From: an uncultured Burkholderiales bacterium
GTDB taxonomy: Bacteria; Pseudomonadota; Gammaproteobacteria; Burkholderiales; Burkholderiaceae_D
Assembly (NCBI GenBank): GCA_937872165.1
Contig: CALMOR010000052.1
Location: forward strand, 1 to 17,481
Length of the DNA stretch: 17,481 nt
Reading direction: 5' to 3'
Part shown: positions 7,801 to 15,827 of the stretch, one piece after another
Layout of the letters: the number at the start of each line of letters is the position of its first letter
Position numbering within the stretch: the first letter of the stretch is position 1
Program-made: the position numbers and the translations under genes
The notes under the pieces: generated by a model
Seen by the model: only the letters and a program-made list of their open reading frames with translations
The model's database searches: none
What the model was told of the DNA's origin: nothing

Positions 7801-8651
7801 AACCGCTCGAGCGCAACTTCGTCCGCAAGCACGCGCTGGCCCATCAACGCGAACACGGCGTCGATCTCGAGACCGCGGCGCTGCGCGTGTTCGGCAACGC
7901 CGAGGGCGCCTACGGCTCCAACGTCAGCAGCCTGATCGACAACAGCCGCTGGGGCGACGGCGACGAACTCGCGGAGACCTACAGCCGCCGCAAGGGCTTC
8001 GCGTACGGGCGGGCCGGTCGTCCGGTGCAGCACGCGGCGCTGCTCGGCAGCGTGCTGGCGGGCGTCGACCTGGCGTACCAGAACCTCGATTCGGTCGAGC
8101 TCGGCGTGACGACCATCGACACGTATTTCGACACGCTCGGCGGCGTCAGCCGCGCGATCCAGCGGGCCAAGGGCAAGGGCGCGGTGACCGCGCCGGTCTA
8201 CATCGGCGACCAGACCCGCGGCGACGACGGCGGCGGCACGGTCCGCACGCTCGGCGAGCAGGTCGCCCTCGAGACGCGCACGCGGATGCTCAACCCGAAG
8301 TGGTACGAGGGCATGCTCCAGCACGGCTACGAAGGCGTGCGGCAGATCGAGGTCCACGTCACCAACACGATGGGCTGGTCGGCGACCACGGGGCAGGTGC
8401 AGCCGTGGGTGTACCAGCAGCTGAGCGAGACCTTCATGCTCGACCCCGAGATGCGCGATCGCCTCGCCAAGCTCAATCCGACCGCGTCGGCACGCGTGGC
8501 CAACCGGCTGCTGGAAGCGTCCGACCGGAATTTCTGGAAGCCCGACGCGCGGATGCTCGAAGCCTTGAGACGAGCCGGCGAGGAGCTCGAAGACCGTCTC
8601 GAAGGCGTCTTCGTCGAGACCCGATCGAACACCGAAGGAGCACCCGCATGA
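4857..8651 (+). CDS. bchH: Magnesium chelatase subunit H
   Basis: BchH is the large porphyrin-binding subunit of Mg-chelatase; with the AAA+ subunits BchI and BchD (not in this window) it inserts Mg2+ into protoporphyrin IX, the committed step to bacteriochlorophyll. At 1264 residues it has the usual length. It begins with MRVVIVTMDGHLSSAAARAR after a 9-residue lead, and carries HFGTHGALEFMPGKQSGLSG starting at residue 605 and the conserved stretch QAGLYKGLVDLKDALQRH. Residues about 400-412 hold a short Ala-Asp-rich insertion (KADAADAADAHD), which looks like a local expansion. I chose the ATG at 4857, next to a GAGG, instead of the one at 4884. The last bases overlap the bchL start (ATGA), coupling the two genes. 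Confidence 0.97.
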   Translation: MPSTTASQPMRVVIVTMDGHLSSAAARARRALATTLPDLVLDVHAAATWGDDPAAVERCRVAIGRADIVIASMLFMEEHFLPVLPALQARRDHCDAMLCMMSAAEVTRLTRMGRFDMAAPATGAMAFLKRLRGKPANGSGGKATAGAQQMKTLRMLPKILRFIPGTAQDVRAYFLTLQYWLAGSERNLANMVHFLVDRYAAGPREALRGVGRVAEPAEYPEVGVYHPKMLRGDSDRMAASLDALPRVATTGKRGTVGLLLMRSYLLAGNAGHYDGVITALEARGLRVIPAFATGLDQRPAIESFFFEDGRPSIDALVSLTGFSLVGGPAYNDAEAAEAVLVRLDVPYLAVTPVEFQTLDQWQESPRGLLPVESTMMVAIPELDGATGSMVFGGRIGRENGGKADAADAADAHDMHPCIERADALAARVGKLIDLRRSERAERKVAAILFNFPPNAGATGTAAFLSVFESLFNTLVALKREGYTVDVPASVDALRESIIDGNAARYGAMANVHARIPADDHVRREKHLKEIEAQWGPAPGKQQSDGRHLFVLGERFGNVFVGIQPAFGYEGDPMRLLFEKGFAPTHAFSAFYRWLREDFGAHAVLHFGTHGALEFMPGKQSGLSGACWPDRLIGDLPNLYLYAANNPSEGTIAKRRAAATLISYLTPPVAQAGLYKGLVDLKDALQRHRGLEPEAVDERAAIAAMIQAQAAVLDLAEAAPAWTDDADARIVALAERLIEVEYTLIPYGLHVVGRTPSAAERADLLMSCADASHGTKLSRAVVDALVAGASTADAMTAGALDATPESLALIDELRKIDRLLAEDHELDGIVRALDGRFVRPSPSGDLLRTPAILPTGRNLHGFDPFRIPSVYAVADGAHQAERLLAKHAADGHAFPESIAMVLWGTDNLKSEGGPIAQALALMGARPRFDGYGRLAGAELIALDALAHPRVDVVITLSGIFRDLLPLQIRLLADAAFQAASADEPLERNFVRKHALAHQREHGVDLETAALRVFGNAEGAYGSNVSSLIDNSRWGDGDELAETYSRRKGFAYGRAGRPVQHAALLGSVLAGVDLAYQNLDSVELGVTTIDTYFDTLGGVSRAIQRAKGKGAVTAPVYIGDQTRGDDGGGTVRTLGEQVALETRTRMLNPKWYEGMLQHGYEGVRQIEVHVTNTMGWSATTGQVQPWVYQQLSETFMLDPEMRDRLAKLNPTASARVANRLLEASDRNFWKPDARMLEALRRAGEELEDRLEGVFVETRSNTEGAPA

Positions 8652-9583
8652 CGATGGAAACGGAAGCGGCCGCCGTCGAGTTCCCCGAACTGCGACGCAG
8701 CATCGCGAGGCAGGTGGCTCGTGCCGACGGCGAGGGCAGCGTGCAGGTACGGCTCGATCCGTCCGTCAGGATCGGCAACGCCAAGGTGTTCGCGATCTAC
8801 GGCAAGGGCGGCATCGGCAAGAGCACCACGTCGTCGAATCTCTCGGTCGCGTTCTCGAAGCTCGGCAAGCGCGTGCTGCAGATCGGTTGCGACCCCAAGC
8901 ACGACTCGACCTTCACGCTGACCAAGAAGCTGATGCCGACCGTGATCGACGTGCTCGAGTCGGTCGACTTCCACGCCGAGGAACTGCGCGTCGAGGATTT
9001 CGTCTTCACCGGCTACAACGGGGTCATGTGCGTCGAGGCGGGCGGACCGCCGGCCGGCACCGGCTGCGGCGGCTACGTCGTGGGACAGACCGTCAAGCTG
9101 CTGAAGGAACACCACCTGCTGGAAGAGACCGACGTCGTCATCTTCGACGTGCTCGGCGACGTCGTGTGCGGCGGCTTCGCCGCGCCGCTGCAACACGCCG
9201 ACCGCGCGCTGATCGTGACGGCCAACGACTTCGATTCGATCTTCGCGATGAACCGCATCGTACAGGCCATCGGTGCGAAGGCGAAGAACTACGACGTGCG
9301 CCTCGGCGGCGTGATCGCGAACCGCAGCGCGGCCACCGACCAGATCGACAAGTTCAACACGCGGATCGGGTTGAAGACGATGGCCCACTTCCCCGACCTC
9401 GACGTGATCCGCCGCAGTCGGCTCAAGAAGTCGACGCTGTTCGAGATGGAGCACTCCCCGGAACTCGAAGCCGTGCAGAACGAGTACCTGCGGCTCGCGG
9501 CCGCGTTGTGGCTCGGCACCGATCCGCTGATCTGCCAGCCGATGAAGGACCGCGACATCTTCGACCTGCTGGGCTTCGACTGA
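8648..9583 (+). CDS. bchL: Light-independent protochlorophyllide reductase iron-sulfur ATPase BchL
   Basis: BchL is the NifH-like homodimer that hydrolyses ATP and passes electrons one at a time to BchNB. The 311-residue product has the P-loop GKGGIGKST at residues 52-60, the switch-like DPKHDSTF at 82-89, and the two cysteines that should bridge the intersubunit [4Fe-4S] cluster, Cys140 (GTGCGGYVVG) and Cys174 (GDVVCGGFAAP). It ends with the family C-terminus RDIFDLLGFD. The stretch before the P-loop is about 14 residues longer than in R. sphaeroides as I remember it. A GAAGGAG ribosome site at 8635-8641 supports the ATG at 8648, which overlaps the bchH stop. bchM follows after 11 nt. Confidence 0.97.
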   Translation: MTMETEAAAVEFPELRRSIARQVARADGEGSVQVRLDPSVRIGNAKVFAIYGKGGIGKSTTSSNLSVAFSKLGKRVLQIGCDPKHDSTFTLTKKLMPTVIDVLESVDFHAEELRVEDFVFTGYNGVMCVEAGGPPAGTGCGGYVVGQTVKLLKEHHLLEETDVVIFDVLGDVVCGGFAAPLQHADRALIVTANDFDSIFAMNRIVQAIGAKAKNYDVRLGGVIANRSAATDQIDKFNTRIGLKTMAHFPDLDVIRRSRLKKSTLFEMEHSPELEAVQNEYLRLAAALWLGTDPLICQPMKDRDIFDLLGFD

Positions 9584-9594
9584 AGAGACGCGCC

Positions 9595-10296
9595 ATGACC
9601 CACGCCACCTATCTCGAGCGTCGCGGAAAGATCGAGCACTACTTCGATCGCACGGCCGCGGAGACGTGGGCGCGGCTCACGTCGACCGCGCCGGTGAGCG
9701 GCATCCGCGCGACGGTGCGCGCGGGCCGCGACCGCATGCGGGCGACGCTGCTCGACTGCCTGCCGGACGACCTGCGCGGACGCCGCGTCCTCGATGCCGG
9801 CTGCGGTACCGGCGCGCTCGCGGTCGAGGCGGCGCGGCGTGGAGCCGACGTCGTCGCCGTCGACCTTTCGCCGACGCTGGTGCAGCTCGCGCGCGAGCGG
9901 GTCGCTCAGGACCCGTCCGCCGCTCGCATCGACTTCCGCTCCGGCGACATGCTCGACGCCGCGCTCGGGTCGTTCGATCACGTGGTCTGCATGGACTCGC
10001 TGATCCACTACCGCACCGCCGACATCGTCGACGCGCTCGCGCGACTGTCCGGCCGCACGTCGCGTTCGATCGTCTTCACGTTCGCGCCGAGCAACCTGCT
10101 GCTCGCGTCGATGATCACCGTGGGCCGGCTGTTCCCGCGGAAGGACCGCGCACCGTTCATCGAGCCGGTCGCCGAGGCGACGCTGCGCCGCTCGCTCGAG
10201 GCGTCGGCACCGCTCGCCGCATGGTCCGTCGCGCGCAGCACCCGCGTCGCGAGCGGCTTCTACACGTCGCAGGCCATGGAGCTGACGCGAGCATGA
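9595..10296 (+). CDS. bchM: Magnesium protoporphyrin IX O-methyltransferase
   Basis: BchM transfers a methyl group from S-adenosylmethionine to the C13 propionate of Mg-protoporphyrin IX, directly after Mg-chelatase and before the AcsF cyclase, both encoded in the same operon. The 233-residue product starts with THATYLERRGKIEHYFDRTA, typical of the family, and has SAM motif I VLDAGCGTG at residues 65-73, VVAVDLSPTLV as motif II and DHVVCMDSLIHY as the post-motif. Length is normal. The start at 9595 lies 11 nt after bchL with AAGAGA upstream; the stop overlaps the lhaA start (ATGA). Confidence 0.95.
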   Translation: MTHATYLERRGKIEHYFDRTAAETWARLTSTAPVSGIRATVRAGRDRMRATLLDCLPDDLRGRRVLDAGCGTGALAVEAARRGADVVAVDLSPTLVQLARERVAQDPSAARIDFRSGDMLDAALGSFDHVVCMDSLIHYRTADIVDALARLSGRTSRSIVFTFAPSNLLLASMITVGRLFPRKDRAPFIEPVAEATLRRSLEASAPLAAWSVARSTRVASGFYTSQAMELTRA

Positions 10297-11750
10297 GCCT
10301 CTCCATCGCGCGCGTGTCCCGCCTCTGGACCAAGCTCGGTCCGGAGTTCCTGCCGTTCGCCGACGCGGCGAGCGATGCGTTGCCGTTGTCGCGCCTGCTG
10401 CGCCTGTCGCTGTTCCAGGTCTCGGTGGGGATGGCCACCGTGCTGCTGATCGGCACGCTCAACCGCGTGATGATCGTCGAGCTCGGCATGTCCGCGTGGC
10501 TGGTCTCGGCGATGGTCGGCCTGCCGCTCGTCTTCGCACCGTTCCGCGCGTTGATCGGCTTCCGCTCGGACACCCATCGCTCGGTGCTCGGATGGAAGCG
10601 CGTTCCTTACATCTGGCTCGGCACGATGGTGCAGTTCGGCGGCCTCGCGATCATGCCGTTCGCGCTGATCCTGATGTCGGGCGACAACCGCGGTCCGACG
10701 TGGCTCGGCGACGCGGCCGCCGCCTTCGCCTTCCTGCTGGTCGGCGCGGGCCTGCAGGTCACGCAGACCGCGGGCCTCGCGCTCGCGACCGACCTCGCCC
10801 CGGCCGACACGCGGCCACGCGTCGTGGCGCTGATGTACGTCGCGCTGCTGGCCGGCATGGTCGCGTGCGGCCTCGTGTTCGGCGTGCTGCTCGCCGACTT
10901 CAGCGAACTGAAGCTGATCCAGGTCGTGCAGGGCGCGGCGATGGTGACGATGGCCTTCAACCTGTTCGCGTTGTGGAAGCAGGAGCCGCGCGCGCCGTCG
11001 AACTTCACGAGGTCGACGCCGCGACCGCCGTTCCGCGCGACCTGGCAACGTTTCGCGGCCCACGGCAAGGCACGCCGCTTCCTCGTCGCGGTCGGCATCG
11101 GCACGGCCGCCTTCAACATGCAGGACATCATCCTCGAGCCCTACGGCGGCGAGATCCTCCACCTCGGCGTGAGCGCGACGACGACGCTCACCGCGCTGAT
11201 GGCGATCGGCGCGCTGTCGGCGTTCGCGCTGTCGGCCCGGCTCCTCACGGGCGGCGCCGACGCGCATCGCATCGCGGCCTGCGGCGTGCTCGCGGGCCTC
11301 GTCGCGTTCTCGTGCGTGATCTTCGCCGAGCCGCTCGCGTCGCCCGCTCTCTTCCGCATCGGCGCGACCGGCATCGGCTTCGGCGGCGGCCTGTTCTCGG
11401 TCGGTACCTTGACCGCCGCGATGAACCTCGAAGCCGGCGGCCTCAACGGGCTCGCTCTCGGCGCATGGGGTGCGGTGCAGGCCACCTGCGCGGGCCTCGC
11501 GATCGGCTGCGGCGGCGCCGTCCGCGACCTCGTCTCGGCTCTCGCGGAGCGCGGCTTCTTCGGGACCGCGCTGACGAGTCCGGCCACCGGCTACAGCTTC
11601 GTCTATCACATCGAGCTGTACCTGCTGTTCGCCACGCTGATCGCGCTCGGCCCGCTCGTCCGTCGCAGTGGTGCACCGATCGAGGCGACCCCCACGACGC
11701 CGGTCTCGACCACGCCCGGGCCCTTCGGCCTCGCCGAATCGCCCCACTGA
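10293..11750 (+). CDS. lhaA: Light-harvesting complex assembly protein LhaA (PucC-like MFS family)
   Basis: This 485-residue polytopic membrane protein belongs to the BCD (bacteriochlorophyll delivery) branch of the major facilitator fold and assists assembly of the LH1 antenna. About twelve hydrophobic segments can be counted. Family signatures include LNRVMIVELGMSAWLVSAMV near the N-terminus, FRALIGFRSDTHRSVLGWKR, QTAGLALATDLAPADTRPRV and the MQDIILEPYGGEILHL segment in the second half. Position between bchM and puhA is the standard one. The ATG overlaps the bchM stop. In other species a puhA promoter lies inside lhaA; I saw no clear one here. Confidence 0.93.
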   Translation: MSLSIARVSRLWTKLGPEFLPFADAASDALPLSRLLRLSLFQVSVGMATVLLIGTLNRVMIVELGMSAWLVSAMVGLPLVFAPFRALIGFRSDTHRSVLGWKRVPYIWLGTMVQFGGLAIMPFALILMSGDNRGPTWLGDAAAAFAFLLVGAGLQVTQTAGLALATDLAPADTRPRVVALMYVALLAGMVACGLVFGVLLADFSELKLIQVVQGAAMVTMAFNLFALWKQEPRAPSNFTRSTPRPPFRATWQRFAAHGKARRFLVAVGIGTAAFNMQDIILEPYGGEILHLGVSATTTLTALMAIGALSAFALSARLLTGGADAHRIAACGVLAGLVAFSCVIFAEPLASPALFRIGATGIGFGGGLFSVGTLTAAMNLEAGGLNGLALGAWGAVQATCAGLAIGCGGAVRDLVSALAERGFFGTALTSPATGYSFVYHIELYLLFATLIALGPLVRRSGAPIEATPTTPVSTTPGPFGLAESPH

Positions 11751-11777
11751 ACACCGAACTCGCCACCGCATCCGCTC

Positions 11778-11783
11778 AGGAGG
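11778..11783 (+). promoter_or_regulatory. Strong ribosome binding site of puhA
   Basis: AGGAGG with a 5-nt spacer to the ATG at 11789 is the best ribosome site inside the operon. Together with the 38-nt gap it suggests that puhA, a structural protein needed in large amounts, is translated independently and strongly compared with the coupled enzyme genes. Confidence 0.75.
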
Positions 11784-11788
11784 TCCTC

Positions 11789-12565
11789 ATGCACACCGGT
11801 GCCATCACTCCCTACATCGACGTCGCACAAATCGTGCTGTACGTCTTCTGGATCTTCTTCGCGGGCCTGATCTTCTATCTCCATCGCGAGAACAAGCGGG
11901 AGGGTTATCCGCTCGAGATCGAAGGCCGGGGCCGCGTCATCGCCCAGGGCTTCCCGTCGATCCCGAAGCCGAAGACCTATCTGCTGCGCAACGGCGACAT
12001 CGTCGTCACTCCGGATCCGCGACGCGACCAGCAGCCGGTGCTGGCCGCGACCGCGTTCGCGCGCCATCTCGGCTCCCCGATCGAGCCGAGCGGCGACCCG
12101 ATGCTGGCCGGCATCGGCCCCGGTTCGTTCGCGTTGCGTCCCGACGTCCCCGACGTCACGGCCCACGATCGCGCGCGCATCGTGCCGCTGCGGACGGCCG
12201 GCACGATCGGCATCGACGGCAAGGACACCGACCCCCGCGGCCTCGAGGTCGTCGGCGTCGACGGCAAGGTCGCGGGCATCGTGGCCGACCTGTGGGTCGA
12301 TCGCGCCGAGATGCTGTTCCGCTACCTCGAGGTACAACTCGCGGGCGCCGCCGCGGGCGCGCGGACCGTGCTGCTGCCGATGGGCTTCGCCCGCATCAAG
12401 CCGCGCTTCGTGCAGGTCGACTCGATCACCGGTGCGCAGTTCGCGTCGGTGCCGCTGACCCGCTCCGGCGAACAGATCACGATGCTCGAGGAGGAGAAGG
12501 TGATGGCCTACTACGGTGCCGGCACGCTGTACGCGACCGCCGGCCGCTCGGAGCCGCTGCTGTGA
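11789..12565 (+). CDS. puhA: Photosynthetic reaction centre subunit H
   Basis: PuhA caps the cytoplasmic face of the reaction centre and guides proton flow to the QB quinone. The 258-residue product has a single membrane helix at about residues 12-31 (VAQIVLYVFWIFFAGLIFYL), then HRENKREGYPLE, and a soluble beta-rich domain. The conserved WVDRAEMLFRYLEV segment includes the glutamate expected to match Glu173 of R. sphaeroides in the proton path. Length is normal for the family. It is preceded by a strong ribosome site. The stop overlaps the GTG start proposed for puhB (GTGA). The L and M subunit genes (puf) are not in the window. Confidence 0.97.
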   Translation: MHTGAITPYIDVAQIVLYVFWIFFAGLIFYLHRENKREGYPLEIEGRGRVIAQGFPSIPKPKTYLLRNGDIVVTPDPRRDQQPVLAATAFARHLGSPIEPSGDPMLAGIGPGSFALRPDVPDVTAHDRARIVPLRTAGTIGIDGKDTDPRGLEVVGVDGKVAGIVADLWVDRAEMLFRYLEVQLAGAAAGARTVLLPMGFARIKPRFVQVDSITGAQFASVPLTRSGEQITMLEEEKVMAYYGAGTLYATAGRSEPLL

Positions 12566-13326
12566 GGGCCGTCGTCGGTGCGGCGACCGGGACCGATCGG
12601 ACGGTCCATCGGCAGGCGACCCATCGCCATACATCGCACGAGCACGAGCACGAGTTCGAGCCGCAGCCCGGCCTGCCCGAAGCGCTGCCGGCCGGCGAGC
12701 ACGTGCTGTGGCAGGGCGCGCCCGACTGGCGCGTGCTGGCCCGCGAGTGCTTCCATGTACGCAAGCTGATCGTCTACTTCACGATCCTCGTCGCATGGCG
12801 CATCGCCACCGTGGTCTCGAGCGGTGCCGGTCCCCGCGAAATCCTGCTCGCGAGCGCGATGGCGCTCGGCCTCGCGGCGACCGCGCTCGGCCTCGTGACG
12901 CTGATGGCGTGGATGTCGGCGCGGACCACCGCGTACACGATCACCGATCGGCGGGTCGTGATGCGCGTCGGCATCGTGCTCAGCGTCACGTTCAACCTTC
13001 CGTTCGCGAAGGTGGAATCGGCGGGCCTGCATCGCCTGCCGGACGACCACGGTGACATCGCGCTCGCGCTCGACGCCCGGAACCGTATCGCCTTTCCGCA
13101 TCTGTGGCCGCACGTCCGCCCGTGGCACGTCGCGCGCACGCAGCCGAGCCTGCGCTGCGTGGCCGACGCGAGTGCCGTCGCCGACCTGCTGACCGAAGCG
13201 TGGCGCGAAGTGCGCAGCGATGTCCCGGTCGAGATCGCCGCTCCGGTGCGCGGACCGGCGCCGCTGCGCCTCGTGTCGCGCACACCGGCCCGCGAGTCCC
13301 GCATGGACCTCGCACGAACCGCCTGA
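12562..13326 (+). CDS. puhB: Photosynthetic complex assembly protein PuhB, with His-rich N-terminal extension
   Basis: PuhB helps assemble the reaction centre-LH1 core. The 254-residue product has the family opening FEPQPGLPEALPAGEHVLWQG at residues about 32-52, two membrane helices near 70-86 and 92-120, and a bacterial PH-like segment starting AYTITDRRVVMRVG. No ATG precedes the conserved part in this frame; the only start is GTG at 12562, overlapping the puhA stop. This gives a 31-residue lead with six histidines between residues 16 and 30, more than usual for the family. A weak CGGAG lies upstream. puhC follows after 21 nt. Confidence 0.9.
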   Translation: MRAVVGAATGTDRTVHRQATHRHTSHEHEHEFEPQPGLPEALPAGEHVLWQGAPDWRVLARECFHVRKLIVYFTILVAWRIATVVSSGAGPREILLASAMALGLAATALGLVTLMAWMSARTTAYTITDRRVVMRVGIVLSVTFNLPFAKVESAGLHRLPDDHGDIALALDARNRIAFPHLWPHVRPWHVARTQPSLRCVADASAVADLLTEAWREVRSDVPVEIAAPVRGPAPLRLVSRTPARESRMDLARTA

Positions 13327-13347
13327 ACCGTTCCGATCGGATCTCCA

Positions 13348-13818
13348 ATGGACGCCACCGCCGCACCCGGATCGACACCTCCCTCGCTGCGCCTGCCGCT
13401 GATGGCGTTGGGCGGGCTCGTCGTCGCCAGCATCGCGGCCACGGCGGCGGTGCGGCTCTCGGGCATGTCGATCCACGAGCCCGACGCGCCGGTACTGATG
13501 AAACGTGCCCTGCAGTTCGACGATCGCAGCGACGGCGGCATCGACGTCTTCGACGCGACCACGCACCGGCGCATCGAGACCGTGACCGGCCAGGCGGGCT
13601 TCGTGCGCGGCACGCTGCGCGGCCTCGCACGCGAACGCCGTCGCGCCGGCATCGGCGCGTCCGCGCCGTTCGACCTGATCGCGCACGTCGACGGTCGCCT
13701 GACGCTGGTCGACCCTTCGACGACCCGTCGCGTGGACCTCGAGTCGTTCGGACCGACCAACATGGCCGACTTCGCGCACCTGCTGCGCGACGACGTCGCC
13801 GCATCGCGAAGGAACTGA
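13348..13818 (+). CDS. puhC: Photosynthetic complex assembly protein PuhC
   Basis: PuhC is a small inner-membrane protein that influences assembly and activity of the RC-LH1 core. The 156-residue product has one N-terminal membrane helix at about residues 16-35 and a soluble, presumably periplasmic, domain with the family-like phrases LQFDDRSDGGIDVFDATT, GFVRGTLRGLARERR and PFDLIAHVDGRLTLVDPSTT. Position between puhB and acsF is conserved in phototrophic proteobacteria. The ATG at 13348 follows the puhB stop by 21 nt, and the acsF start follows after 2 nt. Confidence 0.88.
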   Translation: MDATAAPGSTPPSLRLPLMALGGLVVASIAATAAVRLSGMSIHEPDAPVLMKRALQFDDRSDGGIDVFDATTHRRIETVTGQAGFVRGTLRGLARERRRAGIGASAPFDLIAHVDGRLTLVDPSTTRRVDLESFGPTNMADFAHLLRDDVAASRRN

Positions 13819-13820
13819 CC

Positions 13821-14885
13821 ATGCCTACCCAGGACGCCATCGCGTCGGCGGACGACGTGAGCCGTCGCGCCCATGCGAACACGCTGCTGAGCCCGAAGTT
13901 CTACAGCACCGACTACACGGCGATGGACCGGCTCGACGTGAACCCGGTACGCGCCGAGTGGGACGCGATGCTGAAGGAGTACGAGGGCGACAACAACATC
14001 GACCACTTCCAGCGCACGCCCGAGTTCGCCGCCGAGGCGGCCGCGTTGCCGGACGAGCTGCGCCAGGAATTCCTCGACTTCCTGATCAGTTCGATCACGT
14101 CGGAGTTCTCGGGCTGCGTGCTGTACAACGAGATCCGCAAGAACGTCGACAACCCCGACATCAAGAAGCTGATGACCTACATGACGCGCGACGAGTCGCG
14201 GCACGCGGGCTTCATCAACCAGTCGTTGAAGGACTTCGATCTCGGCGTCGACCTCGGCAACCTCAAGCGCACGAAGGCGTACACCTACTTCAAGCCGAAA
14301 TACATCTTCTATGCGACCTACCTGTCGGAGAAGATCGGCTACGCGCGCTACATCACGATCTACCGGCAGCTCGAGCGCCATCCCGACAAGCGCTTCCATC
14401 CGATCTTCAAGTGGTTCGAGCGGTGGTGCAACGACGAATTCCGCCACGGCGAATCGTTCGCGCTGATCATGCGGGCCGACCCGAAGCTGGTGTCGGGACT
14501 CAACGTCTGGTGGATCCGCTTCTTCCAGCTCGCGGTGTACGCGACGATGTACGTCCGAGACCACACGCGTCCCACGCTCCATCGCGCGATGGGCCTCGAT
14601 CCCGAGGCCTACGACTACACCGTGTTCCGCATCACGTCCGAGATCTCGAAGCAGGTCTTCCCGGTCACGCCCGACATCGACAACCCGGCGTTCCGGCGCG
14701 GCCTCGAGCGGCTGTTCGCGATCAGCAGCGCGATGGCGGACGCGAAGGCGCGCGGCGGTCTCGTCGGCAAGCTGCGGCGCGCCGGCCTCGCGCTGTCGGG
14801 CGTGGCGACCTTCGCCCGGCTCTATTTCCTGCCGGTCGTGCGCCACGACCTGCCCGCGCGCATCCGCATGGAAGCGGCCTGGTAG
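13821..14885 (+). CDS. acsF: Aerobic Mg-protoporphyrin IX monomethyl ester oxidative cyclase AcsF
   Basis: AcsF is the diiron monooxygenase that forms the fifth ring (ring E) with molecular oxygen. The 354-residue product contains the ferritin-like ligand set: Glu95 (SSITSEFSG), the ExxH pair Glu125/His128 (RDESRHAGF) and a second ExxH, Glu206/His209 (CNDEFRHGES). Length is typical. An AAGGA ribosome site within the end of puhC precedes the ATG at 13821 by 7 nt. Its presence implies bacteriochlorophyll synthesis in the presence of oxygen; the oxygen-independent alternative BchE is not in the window. In many proteobacteria AcsF needs the accessory protein BciE, which is not seen here. Confidence 0.97.
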   Translation: MPTQDAIASADDVSRRAHANTLLSPKFYSTDYTAMDRLDVNPVRAEWDAMLKEYEGDNNIDHFQRTPEFAAEAAALPDELRQEFLDFLISSITSEFSGCVLYNEIRKNVDNPDIKKLMTYMTRDESRHAGFINQSLKDFDLGVDLGNLKRTKAYTYFKPKYIFYATYLSEKIGYARYITIYRQLERHPDKRFHPIFKWFERWCNDEFRHGESFALIMRADPKLVSGLNVWWIRFFQLAVYATMYVRDHTRPTLHRAMGLDPEAYDYTVFRITSEISKQVFPVTPDIDNPAFRRGLERLFAISSAMADAKARGGLVGKLRRAGLALSGVATFARLYFLPVVRHDLPARIRMEAAW

Positions 14886-14902
14886 TCGCGCCGCCCGCAC
14901 CG

Positions 14903-15664
14903 ATGACCTCGTTCGTGCTGCCGCTGGCGTTCACGCTCTTCGTGTGGTGGTTCAGCACGGGGCTGATCCTGTACCTCGACGGCCTGCCCCGCTCCACCTT
15001 CAAGTGGACCTTCGCGGGCGCTAGCGCGACGTGCGTGCTCGGCTTCTTCGGGCTCGCCGCGTCCGCTTCGCAGACCACCGTGGCTTCGGCCTATTGCGGC
15101 TTCACCTGCGCGCTGCTGATCTGGGCATGGCAGGAGGTGGCGTTCCTGCTCGGCTACGTGACGGGGCCGAGGCGCATCGCGTGCGACGCGAGCGCGACCG
15201 GCTGGACCCGAGCCGGCATCGCGCTTCAGACCATCCTGCACCACGAGTTCGCGCTGCTGCTGCTCGCCATCGGCGTGCTGGGCCTGACGTGGAACCAGCC
15301 GAACCGGACGGGCTGGTGGACCTTCGCCGTGCTCTGGGCGATGCGACAGAGCGCGAAGCTCAACGTCTTCCTCGGCGTCCGCAATCTCGGCGAGAACTTC
15401 CTGCCGAGCCATCTCCACTACCTGAAGAGCTACTTCACGCGGAAGCCGATGAATCCGCTGCTGCCGATCTCGGTCGTGGTCTCGGCCGCGATCGTCGTTC
15501 CGATCTGGCAGGCGGCCGGTGCGCCGGCTGCGTCGGGCTTCGAGGCGACGTCCTTCTCGCTGGTGGGTTCGCTCCTCAGCCTCGCGATCCTCGAGCACCT
15601 CCTGCTGGTGCTGCCGCTTCCATCGGAAGCGTTGTGGAAGTGGGGCCTGCGCTCGCGCCACTGA
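14903..15664 (+). CDS. puhE: Photosynthesis cluster membrane protein PuhE (DUF3623 family)
   Basis: PuhE is a multi-pass membrane protein found in photosynthesis clusters and linked genetically to RC-LH1 formation; its mechanism is not settled. The 253-residue product has about seven hydrophobic segments and the recognisable pieces FVWWFSTGLILYLDGLPR, ILHHEFALLLLAIGVL, MRQSAKLNVFLGVRNLGENF and LPSHLHYLKSYFTRKPMNPL. The ATG at 14903 follows the acsF stop by 17 nt without an obvious ribosome site, so coupling is likely. It is the last gene of the continuous operon. Confidence 0.9.
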   Translation: MTSFVLPLAFTLFVWWFSTGLILYLDGLPRSTFKWTFAGASATCVLGFFGLAASASQTTVASAYCGFTCALLIWAWQEVAFLLGYVTGPRRIACDASATGWTRAGIALQTILHHEFALLLLAIGVLGLTWNQPNRTGWWTFAVLWAMRQSAKLNVFLGVRNLGENFLPSHLHYLKSYFTRKPMNPLLPISVVVSAAIVVPIWQAAGAPAASGFEATSFSLVGSLLSLAILEHLLLVLPLPSEALWKWGLRSRH

Positions 15665-15673
15665 CGAAGGCAA

Positions 15674-15693
15674 GCCTCGTCAAGCGTCGAGGC
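15674..15693 (+). repeat. Small hairpin just after puhE
   Basis: GCCTCG (15674-15679) pairs with CGAGGC (15688-15693) around an 8-nt loop, starting 10 nt after the puhE stop. No T-run follows. With the next hairpin it could mark the operon 3' end, but it is not a classical terminator. Confidence 0.35.
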
Positions 15694-15700
15694 CCGTAAA

Positions 15701-15733
15701 GCGCAGCTCTCTGACAGGGGAGTCAGCCTGCGC
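15701..15733 (+). terminator. Nested hairpin downstream of puhE, possible operon end
   Basis: GCGCAG (15701-15706) pairs with CTGCGC (15728-15733), and inside them CTGAC (15711-15715) pairs with GTCAG (15722-15726) around a 6-nt loop, giving 11 base pairs with an asymmetric internal loop. There is no downstream T-run, so a Rho-independent role is doubtful; it could stop 3' exonucleases or act as a leader structure for the cytochrome gene. Confidence 0.4.
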
Positions 15734-15827
15734 CGGATGCGACCGGAGCCGGGCGGTCGCTAACGTCCACGCTCCACTCGGACCAAGAGCCGGTACGGCC
15801 ATCGAGCCACGATGACGACGTGCCCTC

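Noticed and set aside
4842..8357. Very long open frame on the minus strand opposite bchH (over 1,100 codons)
   Set aside because: It is the antisense shadow of bchH in GC-rich DNA: the product is Arg/Ala/Asp/His-rich low complexity, has no recognisable motif, and the plus strand holds a certain gene.
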